A DNA stretch of 64,000 bases from the NCBI RefSeq assembly GCF_001708405.1, contig NZ_CP012418.1, forward strand, positions 1,702,501 to 1,766,500. Direction: 5' to 3'. This stretch comes from Kangiella sediminilitoris. GTDB lineage: Bacteria; Pseudomonadota; Gammaproteobacteria; Enterobacterales; Kangiellaceae. A program made the translations under genes and the position numbers. The stretch's first letter is position 1. Every line of letters begins with the position of its first letter. Below the pieces are notes generated by a model. That model was not told the origin of the DNA, ran no database searches, and worked only from the letters and a program-made list of their open reading frames with translations. Shown one piece after another: positions 15,872 through 24,278 of this stretch.

Positions 15872-17650
15872 TTAGCTATTGTCTTTCTGCTCAATTTTCT
15901 GATCGTTGATAAAAGCGTTAATCTGCTCTTCCAGTACACTCAATGGAATGGAGCCGTTTGCTAATACCGCATCATGAAACTTGCGGATATCAAAACCCTC
16001 GCCCAACTCTTTCTCAGCTCTTGCCCGCAACTCTAAAATCTTTAGCTCTCCGAGTTTGTAGGAAAGAGCCTGTGCTGGCCAGCTGATGTAACGATCAATT
16101 TCAGTACGTACATTCAAGGTCGATAAAGCAGTATTATTCTCCATCATCTGAATAGCTTTTTCACGGCTCCAGCCCTTTGCATGCATACCAGTATCAACCA
16201 CCAGCCGCATCGCACGCCACATCTCATAAGTAAGGCGACCGAAATTACTGTAAGGGTCTTTATAGAAGCCAGCTTCAAGACCTAACTTCTCACTGTAAAG
16301 CCCCCACCCTTCACCAAAAGCTGAGATATAAGTGTTCTGCCGGAACTTGGGCAAATCGGTTAATTCCTGCGCCAATGCAGTTTGCAGATGATGGCCGGGC
16401 ACTGCCTCGTGAAGCGTTAAGGCTTCCAGGTTATATAGAGGACGCTTATCCAAAGCATAGGTGTTTACCCAGTACTCACCCGCTCTGGCACTATCTATTG
16501 GAGCACCTGAATAACGCCCGGTCGTGTATTTGGGTGCGATTTCTTCAGGAACAGGTACTACGCCATAGGGCTGACGAGGCAACTTACCAAAGAACTTTGG
16601 CAATTGATGATCCATTTTCTTCGCCATATAGGATGCTTCTTTTAGCAGCTCTTCTGGCGTTTGGGCATAAAACTGTTCATCGGTCCGAAGGAAGTGCAGA
16701 AACTCTTCAAAAGTCCCTTCAAACCCAGTGGTTTCGATCACCTCTTCCATTTCCCTACGAATTCGAGCGACTTCTTTTAAGCCAATCTCATGAATCTCAT
16801 CAGGCGTTAGGTCTAAAGTCGTATAGAGCTTGATTTGATTCTGGTAGAAAGCTTTTCCATCAGGGTAATCAGTTGCGGCGATGGTTTTCTTTGCTGCCGG
16901 TAGGTATTCGTTTTCAAAAAACTCAAGATAAGCCTGATACTGAGGCACCACCTTTTGGTTAATGACTGTTTCAGCTTCATTTTGCAAGTTTACTCTGTCT
17001 TCCTGACTGATAGTATCTGGCATGGAAGTAAATGGACGGTACCATACGGTATCTTCCGCATTCTCCTTAATGTAGACTTTTATGCCATCACTATACCCAT
17101 CCAGAACTGCTCGTGGCACAGTAAAGTTACGCTCCATACCTGCTCTCATATTCGACACATTTTGCTCAAAGAAAGTTGGAATTGCTCCTAGAAGAGCAAT
17201 GTAGTCCTTGTAATCCTGAGCGGTTCTAAAGCGGAAGGCATTAGCTAAATTAGTGGTTTGTGCATGAAAGCCGTACTCTGAAGTTAAAGGCATCTCATAA
17301 GTCTTAAAATCAATTTCTGCCACAGACTGCTTTAGCTGCGCCATCATCATGTCATAGCTGATCTGCTCGTCAGCTGACAACTCATCACGGTGAATAGATT
17401 TTAGTTCTTTGATGAAAGCAAGATACTGCTTCTTTCTCTTTTGGTATGCTTCTGGACTGACGTCACGAAGCTTGCCTTTGGCCGAGTCATCTCCCTCACG
17501 AGCAGCCCACACAGGGTTTTGTGATTGCTGATACTCTTGAACATCTTCAAAGAACTCACCTAACCACTGACTATAATCTTCACCTGCATCAGCATTAAAG
17601 CCACCGGCTAATAGTGCACCACAGACGATTATTTCTTTTATTAATTTCAT
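15872..17650 (-). CDS. Periplasmic DUF885-family hydrolase (probable metallopeptidase)
   Basis: The 592-residue protein has a signal peptide (to about FNADAG, residue 23) and the long helical body of DUF885 proteins. The key motif is H414-E415-A-V-P-G-H420-H421, an HExxxGHH-like element expected to bind zinc, followed by DLPKFRQNTYISAFGEGWGLYSE. FGEGWGLY is a second family hallmark. Relatives are annotated as putative peptidases acting in the periplasm; the substrate here is unknown. Single gene with its own terminator. Confidence 0.85.
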   Translation of the reverse strand: MKLIKEIIVCGALLAGGFNADAGEDYSQWLGEFFEDVQEYQQSQNPVWAAREGDDSAKGKLRDVSPEAYQKRKKQYLAFIKELKSIHRDELSADEQISYDMMMAQLKQSVAEIDFKTYEMPLTSEYGFHAQTTNLANAFRFRTAQDYKDYIALLGAIPTFFEQNVSNMRAGMERNFTVPRAVLDGYSDGIKVYIKENAEDTVWYRPFTSMPDTISQEDRVNLQNEAETVINQKVVPQYQAYLEFFENEYLPAAKKTIAATDYPDGKAFYQNQIKLYTTLDLTPDEIHEIGLKEVARIRREMEEVIETTGFEGTFEEFLHFLRTDEQFYAQTPEELLKEASYMAKKMDHQLPKFFGKLPRQPYGVVPVPEEIAPKYTTGRYSGAPIDSARAGEYWVNTYALDKRPLYNLEALTLHEAVPGHHLQTALAQELTDLPKFRQNTYISAFGEGWGLYSEKLGLEAGFYKDPYSNFGRLTYEMWRAMRLVVDTGMHAKGWSREKAIQMMENNTALSTLNVRTEIDRYISWPAQALSYKLGELKILELRARAEKELGEGFDIRKFHDAVLANGSIPLSVLEEQINAFINDQKIEQKDNS

Positions 17651-17818
17651 AGGTAACCTACCTTAACTCACAGTCCGTCATTTATAGCAATATTTAGCCT
17701 TGGTTAAAAGCTCGTGCCGTAAACTGTCCTTATCGAATATCGTAAGGGAATGTTTCAAGTGGTGGAGCAGGCAAGGTTTTGCTAGACTAGCGGCCATTAA
17801 AGACAAAGAAACACAACT

Positions 17819-18295
17819 ATGGCTACCCAAGCTCAAGAAACTTTGATTACCACACCGGCACCGCTAACAAAAAAGCTCGGTGCATGGCTTTACGATAGTT
17901 TAATCTGTGCCGCTATCTGGATTATTTTTATACTTTTCAGTTCATCCATAGCTGGTATTATCATTGGCGAGCAAGGCTTTAAAGACAACCCTGATATTTT
18001 AGCGGGAAATATCTTCTATCAGTATGCCCCACTGCTACTGGTGGCTATTTATATCGTCGGCACTCACGTTCGTTTTGGTCAGACAGTAGGTATGAGTGCC
18101 TGGAAAATCATGTTGGTTCAGGATAATGGTCGCCCGGTAACTTTTAAGCAGGCTCTGCCCAGAGCTGTCTTGTCCCTATTAGGCATAGGCATGCTGTTTA
18201 GCCCCTTCAACAAAAAGAGACTGGGCTGGCACGATATGCTGACTCATACCCGAGTTGTGGCTTTGCCTGATAAAGAGAAAAAGAAGAAAAGCTAA
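17819..18295 (+). CDS. RDD-family inner-membrane protein
   Basis: This 158-residue protein has the RDD signature: KKLGAWLYDSLICAAIWI at helix 1, then GQTVGMSAWKIMLVQDNGRP and FKQALPRAVLSLLG, ending in the KKRLGWHDMLTHTRVV segment. Three helices span about 25-50, 68-86 and 115-130. The role of RDD proteins is largely unknown; some affect ion or osmotic homeostasis. Its last four bases overlap the convergent end of lptG. Confidence 0.88.
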   Translation: MATQAQETLITTPAPLTKKLGAWLYDSLICAAIWIIFILFSSSIAGIIIGEQGFKDNPDILAGNIFYQYAPLLLVAIYIVGTHVRFGQTVGMSAWKIMLVQDNGRPVTFKQALPRAVLSLLGIGMLFSPFNKKRLGWHDMLTHTRVVALPDKEKKKKS

Positions 18296-19398
18296 CCAGC
18301 TCTCTTTAGCAAATACCATGCCGCTACGGCAAAAATCAGTGGTGGCATGAGCGCTCCAAAAAATGCAGGTAGACCTGCCACCAGACTGACTGGACCAAAA
18401 GATCGAACGGCAAAGAAATACACCATGCCGGTCAAGACACCCACTAAAACTCGAGCCCCCATGGAAACACTGCGCATTGGCCCAAAAATGAAAGACGCGG
18501 CCAAGATAATCATTACTGCTGTACTAACCGGCTGAAATACCTTTTGCCAGAAAGCCAGATCGTAGTTTTTAGTTTCCAGCCCATTTCCTTCTAAATATTG
18601 TCGATATTGATACAGGTTCACAATGTTCATGTTTTCAGGCTCAACTCTCAATGCAGAGAGGTTGTCTAAACTAATGGTGGTTTTCCAGGGCTGACTTTCA
18701 AAAGGCTCTTTACTCACTACATTAGAAGCATCGAGCCCTTTCAAGGCTGAACTCAACCCCTGCTCAGCACCCAACTGAATAACGTCACCATTAAGCAAAG
18801 TCCAGTCAGCGCCTTTAAGCTGTGCAGACCGGCCATGAATAATACGGGTCAACTCATTATCAAGGTTAAATTCATACACAGTCACATCACTTAACTGTGA
18901 CTCATTTAAAACCTCGCCCAAATGCACCATGTGTGAGCCATCTTTTAACCACATCCCTTGGTTACTGTCGACAAACTGTTCTCCATGTAACGCCCTGTTG
19001 CGTAAATTCTCCGCCATTAAGGTCGTCTTTGGTGCGACGAATTCGCCAAGAAAAACAGAAAAGGCGATCAACAGTAATCCGTAACTTAGGGCAGCACTGA
19101 TAATTTGCCAGGTAGTTTTACCGGCAGCACGCATTACGGTCAGTTCACTGTGGGAAGCTAAGATACCCAGTCCGGCAATACTGCCAATCAGAATTGCCAT
19201 GGGAAAGAACTCATAAATATACTGAGGGGCCAAGAGTAAGGTATAAGAAAGCCCATCCATGAAAGCATAGGATCCTTTATCAAAGTCTCCACTTTCATCG
19301 ATTAATGCAAACAGTACTCGAATAATGGCCAGCGTAATCAGCGTAACCAGAGACGTTGCCAGGATAGTTTTGCCAATATAAAAACGTAAGATGTTCAT
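18292..19398 (-). CDS. lptG: LPS export ABC transporter permease LptG
   Basis: LptG with LptF and the LptB ATPase extracts lipopolysaccharide from the inner membrane and pushes it along LptC-LptA-LptD. The 368-residue protein has three helices at each end and a periplasmic beta-jellyroll domain (about 135-265). MNILRFYIGKTILATSLVTL and ELTVMRAAGKTTWQI are typical YjgQ motifs. It starts three bases after lptF, indicating one operon. Confidence 0.95.
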   Translation of the reverse strand: MNILRFYIGKTILATSLVTLITLAIIRVLFALIDESGDFDKGSYAFMDGLSYTLLLAPQYIYEFFPMAILIGSIAGLGILASHSELTVMRAAGKTTWQIISAALSYGLLLIAFSVFLGEFVAPKTTLMAENLRNRALHGEQFVDSNQGMWLKDGSHMVHLGEVLNESQLSDVTVYEFNLDNELTRIIHGRSAQLKGADWTLLNGDVIQLGAEQGLSSALKGLDASNVVSKEPFESQPWKTTISLDNLSALRVEPENMNIVNLYQYRQYLEGNGLETKNYDLAFWQKVFQPVSTAVMIILAASFIFGPMRSVSMGARVLVGVLTGMVYFFAVRSFGPVSLVAGLPAFFGALMPPLIFAVAAWYLLKRAG

Positions 19399-19401
19399 TG
19401 T

Positions 19402-20499
19402 CTAATCCTTAGCCTTCTTCACTTTGTTCTTATTATTGGCTCGCCCATGAGCATGCAGTAATCGGAAACCAAATAAAGCCATCACCAGGTATATCGGTAT
19501 AAAACCCAACCATCCGGGAATCTTTTCGGCCTCAACCCACTTACGAAAAATAACGATTAAAACGATGTAGCCTATATAGACCATGAGAGCAGGTAGCATC
19601 TTCGCAAACTTGCCTTCTCGTGGCTTGACCCGACTCAGCGGAACAGCCAGCAGCAGTAGAAAAGGCACCGACAATGGAACAGCTAATCTCCAATGGAACT
19701 CAGCCCAGCTGGCACCGTCTCCGGTTTCCAATAACTTCATGGTTGGCGTAGCTGAGATTTTACGCCGAGATACTATAGAACGCTCGGCTTCAAGACGAGC
19801 ATAATAATTCTCGAATTCAGTTATTTTTCTGACGTTCTTATTGGCGTCGAGTTCGTAAACATAACCATCATTCAACTGCAGGAAATTTTTATCCATCGTT
19901 TCATCGTAATAACGCTGAGCCGACTTCGCGGAAATGATTCTAGTATAAGGACTGGCTTCGGATGGTAGCTCAGCTAGAAAAAAGTTACCTAAATGGCTTG
20001 GGTTATCTGAAGAATCTGCATAAACAACTCCCTCTCCTTCCTGAAAGATTTGGAAACGTCCAGGTTCTAACATACTGAGCTCCAGCTTACTGGCGTGCTC
20101 ATCCCGGATTTGGTAAGTCGTCTCGTTCGCAACGGGTGCTAACCATAGAGAAACTGCACCACCGCTTAAAGCAATAATCACTGAAATGGGTAATAATAAA
20201 CTAATCAGCTTCTTTTCACTGACACCGACTGAGCGTAAAACCGCCATCTCACTATCAACGTACAGACGGCTGAAGGCTAATAAACATCCTAGAAAAAAAG
20301 CTAATGGCAGTAAAAAACCCATTAGTACCGGTGAGTAAAGTAGCACCATCTGCCAGACCATAGTGCCGGAAATATCACCCGACGCAGCCTGTGCCAGATA
20401 CTTCACGATACGTTGACTGATAAAAATAGCGAACAACACACCCAGTATTGCTAAGGTGCTGCTAAATACTTCTCGGTTTAAATAACGACTTAAAATCAA
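19402..20499 (-). CDS. lptF: LPS export ABC transporter permease LptF
   Basis: This is the first gene of the lptF-lptG pair, 365 residues. Helices at about 10-30, 45-80 and 100-120 precede the periplasmic jellyroll, and three helices close the C-terminus. YLNREVFSSTLAILGVLFAI and YVDSEMAVLRSVGVSEKKL are YjgP hallmarks. The start must be TTG at 20497-20499, because a stop lies two codons upstream and the N-terminus then fits the family. Divergent from pepA, as in E. coli. Confidence 0.95.
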   Translation of the reverse strand: MILSRYLNREVFSSTLAILGVLFAIFISQRIVKYLAQAASGDISGTMVWQMVLLYSPVLMGFLLPLAFFLGCLLAFSRLYVDSEMAVLRSVGVSEKKLISLLLPISVIIALSGGAVSLWLAPVANETTYQIRDEHASKLELSMLEPGRFQIFQEGEGVVYADSSDNPSHLGNFFLAELPSEASPYTRIISAKSAQRYYDETMDKNFLQLNDGYVYELDANKNVRKITEFENYYARLEAERSIVSRRKISATPTMKLLETGDGASWAEFHWRLAVPLSVPFLLLLAVPLSRVKPREGKFAKMLPALMVYIGYIVLIVIFRKWVEAEKIPGWLGFIPIYLVMALFGFRLLHAHGRANNKNKVKKAKD

Positions 20500-20629
20500 G
20501 GTTTACTCAGACTCTTAACCCATCCAGACACTGATTGTTTTCCTAGTACAAAAATATCAGTTAAACTATGGGCACGGTTTATGCCAATAACGGCATTATA
20601 AACGAAATTTAACAATTTGCAGGTGATCT

Positions 20630-22120
20630 ATGGAATTCTTTGTAAAGAGTGGTAACCCAGAAAAACAAAAAACAGGTTGCTTAATCGTAGGTGTTTTTGA
20701 ATCTCGTAAACTTTCTACTGCGGCACAACAAATTGATGACATCAGCGAAGGGTATATAAACTCAATCGTAAAGCGCGGAGACATGGAAGGTAAGTTCGGT
20801 CAAACCTTACTACTACATAGTGTTCCAGGAACCAGCTGTGACCGTGTCTTGCTTGTAGGCTGTGGTAAAGAACGTGAGTTTGATGCTATCAAGTACAAAG
20901 ATATCTGTGGCAAAGTCATTAAGCTTATCAACGAAACTGGCGCTACCGATGCAATCAGTACCCTGCCGCTATTGAATGTTAAAGGCCAGGAGCTTTATTC
21001 TAAAGTACGGTTCGCTGTAGAAGCAGCCAATAATAGCCTGTATCTATTTGAGCAACTTAAGAGCGAGAAGTCAGAAACTCGTCGACCGCTGAGAAAAATG
21101 ACACTATTTATTGAGTCAAGAGCCGATCTGGCCGAGTCTGAAAATGCAATCCGTCATGCTCAAGGTATTACAGCTGGTCAGTCGCTGACTCGTGACCTGG
21201 CAAATTTACCGGGTAATATATGTAATCCGACGTTCTTAGCTGAGACAGCTGAGCAACTGAGCAAAGATTACTCAGCAATTACTACCAACATTATTGATGA
21301 AGCAGAACTCAAAGAAATGGGAGCAGGTGCTTTTGTTTCAGTTTCACAGGGTTCTGATCAACCAGGCAAATTAATCTGCATGGAGTACAACGGTGGCGAA
21401 AAAGGTGATAAGCCTATCGTTTTTGTGGGTAAAGGTATTACCTTTGATACAGGCGGTATTTCTTTAAAACCTGGCGCCAAGATGGACGAAATGAAGTTCG
21501 ATATGGGCGGTGCAGCCTCTGTATTCGGTGCAATGAAGTCGGTCGCAGAAATGGGTCTACCTATTAACGTGGTTGGCGTTGTAGCTGCCGCTGAAAATAT
21601 GCCAAGTGGTAAAGCAAGTCGCCCGGGTGACGTTGTAACCTCTCTATCAGGTCAGACAATCGAAATCCTCAATACCGATGCCGAAGGTCGATTGGTACTG
21701 TGTGACGCTCTGACCTATGTTGATAAATATGATCCAGAAATAGTGATTGATATTGCGACACTGACAGGTGCGGTTATCGTAGCTCTAGGCCACGAAGCCT
21801 CAGGTGTTATGAGTAACAATAACTCGCTAGCGAACGAAATTGAAACTGCCAGTGATATGGCTACAGACCGCGTATGGCGTCTACCATTGTGGGATGAATA
21901 TCACCAGCAATTAAAGAGCAACGTTGCTGACTTTACCAATTTAGGGGGTATGCCAGCTGGTACTATCACCGCCGGCTGCTTCTTATCGAAGTTTACTAAA
22001 AAGTATCGTTGGGCTCATATTGATATTGCGGGTACGGCATGGAAAAGTGGTGCAGAGAAAGGCGCAACGGGCCGACCAGTTCCGCTACTTTCACAAATCA
22101 TGCTTAACCGAGTGAAATAA
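20630..22120 (+). CDS. pepA: Cytosol leucyl aminopeptidase PepA
   Basis: PepA is a hexameric M17 aminopeptidase that also binds DNA in Xer recombination at ColE1 cer in E. coli. The 496-residue protein has the N-terminal macro-like domain and the C-terminal catalytic domain. KGITFDTGGISLKP carries metal ligands, and the M17 signature NTDAEGRL is at 348-355. The start ATG is at 20630. holC follows after four bases, the classic pepA-holC order. Confidence 0.97.
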   Translation: MEFFVKSGNPEKQKTGCLIVGVFESRKLSTAAQQIDDISEGYINSIVKRGDMEGKFGQTLLLHSVPGTSCDRVLLVGCGKEREFDAIKYKDICGKVIKLINETGATDAISTLPLLNVKGQELYSKVRFAVEAANNSLYLFEQLKSEKSETRRPLRKMTLFIESRADLAESENAIRHAQGITAGQSLTRDLANLPGNICNPTFLAETAEQLSKDYSAITTNIIDEAELKEMGAGAFVSVSQGSDQPGKLICMEYNGGEKGDKPIVFVGKGITFDTGGISLKPGAKMDEMKFDMGGAASVFGAMKSVAEMGLPINVVGVVAAAENMPSGKASRPGDVVTSLSGQTIEILNTDAEGRLVLCDALTYVDKYDPEIVIDIATLTGAVIVALGHEASGVMSNNNSLANEIETASDMATDRVWRLPLWDEYHQQLKSNVADFTNLGGMPAGTITAGCFLSKFTKKYRWAHIDIAGTAWKSGAEKGATGRPVPLLSQIMLNRVK

Positions 22121-22124
22121 ACCA

Positions 22125-22565
22125 ATGACGCAAGTCGGCTTTCACTTACTCGAAAGTCAATCAGGCGAAGAAGCATTTCTTCGCCTGATTGGTAAGTGCG
22201 TTCAAAGTTTATACAAGCAAGGGCGCAAAGTTTATATTCATGCTAAAGATGAGGCTCAAGCCCATGCCGTGGATGAATGGTTATGGACACAGGAGCTTGA
22301 CGAGTTTGTGCCTCACAACCTGGTCGGCGAAGGTCCGAATAAGCCACCGCCGGTACAGATTGGTTATGCTAACTCTGAACAAAAGCCTCCTGAAAATCAG
22401 CATGATTGTTTAATCAACCTCAGTGGCGAAGTACAGCCTTTCTTTAGTTATTTTTTAAAATGCTTCGAGATTGTACCGAACGAAGAAAAAGAAAAAGAAC
22501 AAGCTCGTGAGCGCTATAAATTTTACCGTGGTAGAGGCTATCCTTTAGACCATAAAAAATACTAG
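22125..22565 (+). CDS. holC: DNA polymerase III chi subunit HolC
   Basis: Chi links SSB to the clamp loader through psi (HolD). The 146-residue protein fits the family length, with VGFHLLES at the start, RKVYIHAKDEAQAHAVDEWLW, FVPHNLVGEGP and PPVQIGY, and a C-terminal RGRGYPLDHKKY. It sits directly between pepA and downstream genes and is translated right after pepA. Confidence 0.95.
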   Translation: MTQVGFHLLESQSGEEAFLRLIGKCVQSLYKQGRKVYIHAKDEAQAHAVDEWLWTQELDEFVPHNLVGEGPNKPPPVQIGYANSEQKPPENQHDCLINLSGEVQPFFSYFLKCFEIVPNEEKEKEQARERYKFYRGRGYPLDHKKY

Positions 22566-22567
22566 AT

Positions 22568-23461
22568 ATGGAATTAGAAAAAATTAGCAAGGGAAGCATT
22601 GCCATTGCACTGGGTAACGCCATTCCTTTTATTGGAGTGCTCCTGGGCTACTGGAGTGCTTTTGATCTCATCTTCCTCTATTGGTTCGAGAACATCATTA
22701 TCGGCATATTCGCTATTTGTCGGATGACCATTCGTCCCGATAATCCTGCTCTTTTTGCTATTGGTGGTATTTTCTTTTCAGCTTTCTTTTGCCTCCACTA
22801 CGGTATGTTTACCTATGGGCACGGGCTTTTTATTTCCAGCTTTTTCGAAGATTACCTGATATCAGGCTCTTCCTCCTCTCGCTACTCTCTGATCGACGTA
22901 ATTGGTTACATGTTCTCAAATAGAGGAGTTCAACTAACCCTTCTAGCCATGTTTATTGCACACTTAGTAGAGTACATAATTGCATACAGAAAAAAGAATA
23001 TTGATGCAATCACTGCTGAAATGTCAAAACCCTATAAACGAATACTAGTACTTCATATTGCAATTATTGTTGGTGGTTTTATCGCTACACAATTTGAAAA
23101 TAGTATTGGTGTAGCTCTTGTTATCATTGCGATGAAAACATACTACGATCTCAAGCCCCCAAAGCTGAACAAAAAATCAGCACAAAACATCTCTCAAGAC
23201 AACGAAGAGGTAGAAAAGAAAATACGGACTCTGTTAGAGAATCCAGAGATAAAAATTAACGGTAAAACTCATCACTTTAACAGCGTCGAAGAAATGGTAA
23301 ACTCTGCCGAATATAAGAAATTCAGCAAAATTATGAGTTGGTTAATGCCCAAAGCTAAACGCATCATGTTTGAACAAGCTTTGGAAGAAGCAATTGCTAA
23401 GGAACGAAGGGAACGTTCCCTTGATATTGTACAGAAGAGCCAGACCAGTGATAGTTTGTAA
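22568..23461 (+). CDS. DUF6498-type inner-membrane protein
   Basis: The ATG lies two bases after holC. The 297-residue protein has about six hydrophobic segments in residues 10-190 (for example NAIPFIGVLLGYWSAFDLIF, with the DxIxLYWFEN motif) and a soluble Lys/Glu-rich C-terminal part (195-297). YWSAFDLIFLYWFENIIIG is the feature I associate with DUF6498 proteins. No function is known. Its insertion between holC and valS is unlike E. coli, where valS follows directly. Confidence 0.7.
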   Translation: MELEKISKGSIAIALGNAIPFIGVLLGYWSAFDLIFLYWFENIIIGIFAICRMTIRPDNPALFAIGGIFFSAFFCLHYGMFTYGHGLFISSFFEDYLISGSSSSRYSLIDVIGYMFSNRGVQLTLLAMFIAHLVEYIIAYRKKNIDAITAEMSKPYKRILVLHIAIIVGGFIATQFENSIGVALVIIAMKTYYDLKPPKLNKKSAQNISQDNEEVEKKIRTLLENPEIKINGKTHHFNSVEEMVNSAEYKKFSKIMSWLMPKAKRIMFEQALEEAIAKERRERSLDIVQKSQTSDSL

Positions 23462-23545
23462 TCTGTACCCTGGGATAAAATTAATCGCTGGCAATAACAA
23501 TAAAAACACGACACACTATAGAGATATATTCTGGTTAGGAGCATC

Positions 23546-24118
23546 ATGAAGGGCTTTACACGATACGCATTAAAAAACTTAAAAAGTACAGGCAGCGTTG
23601 CCCGTAGTTCAAAGTTTTTAGCTAAAAATCTGGCAAAACAAATCCCTTCAGATGCCAGGACTGTCATTGAGCTGGGTGCTGGCGATGGCATTATTACAAA
23701 GCAGTTGTTAGCACATATGCCGGAGAATGCTACCCTTACAGCTTATGAAATCTCAGAGCAGTTGTTACCGCTTCTTGAACGTATTGATCATCCAAGATTT
23801 AAGCTCAGGCATGGCTCAGCGATGGAGATTATTCAGGATTTTGCGGTAGATAGTGTCGACTGCCTTGTATCCTGTTTGCCGTTGGCGCTATTCCCAGTTG
23901 AAATGAAGCATGAATTATTGAGCCATATCAAAGCGGTCCTGAAGCCCAATGGCACCTTTTTACAGTATCAATACTGGTTAAGTGATAAAGCACTCATAAA
24001 AGAATACTTCCCGCATTTAAAGCTGAACTGGGTACCTTTGAATATTCCTCCATCCTTTGTCTACACAGGAACTAAACAGTCCAGTGTGGAATCAGTAACA
24101 GAACCAAAGAATCAATAA
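23546..24118 (+). CDS. SAM-dependent methyltransferase, possibly phospholipid N-methyltransferase-like
   Basis: The 190-residue class I methyltransferase has motif I VIELGAGDGIIT (about 41-52), the acidic end of strand 2 in TAYEIS, and the motif IV region SVDCLVSCLPLALFP. The arrangement resembles PmtA-type phospholipid methyltransferases and KsgA-like enzymes. PmtA is favoured by the SLPLxxFP-like motif and short length, but the substrate is unproven. It is probably co-transcribed with the preceding genes and lies before valS. Confidence 0.65.
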   Translation: MKGFTRYALKNLKSTGSVARSSKFLAKNLAKQIPSDARTVIELGAGDGIITKQLLAHMPENATLTAYEISEQLLPLLERIDHPRFKLRHGSAMEIIQDFAVDSVDCLVSCLPLALFPVEMKHELLSHIKAVLKPNGTFLQYQYWLSDKALIKEYFPHLKLNWVPLNIPPSFVYTGTKQSSVESVTEPKNQ

Positions 24119-24126
24119 CTTATACT

Positions 24127-24156
24127 GGCTTAACCCTAACGTAGACAGGTTAAGCC
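24127..24156. repeat. Perfect inverted repeat between the methyltransferase gene and valS
   Basis: Nine-base arms GGCTTAACC (24127-24135) and GGTTAAGCC (24148-24156) with a 12-base loop lie just after the methyltransferase stop. No T tract follows, so it is a weak or Rho-assisted terminator or an mRNA-stabilising hairpin. A consensus TATAAT at 24231-24236 downstream could serve valS, though no good -35 is present. Confidence 0.45.
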
Positions 24157-24278
24157 TGAAATTGAGTACCTCTTGGGAAATCTTTTAGGATAAATTGACC
24201 GTCTGATATAGATATCTAGCGCACAAGCGTTATAATTCAAGGCTTTGTTACAGAAACTGTATAAGATCCGATAAAACC

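Noticed and set aside
16375-16833. Open frame on the + strand within the DUF885 gene
   Set aside because: It is antisense to a well-supported family protein and has no ribosome site or family resemblance.
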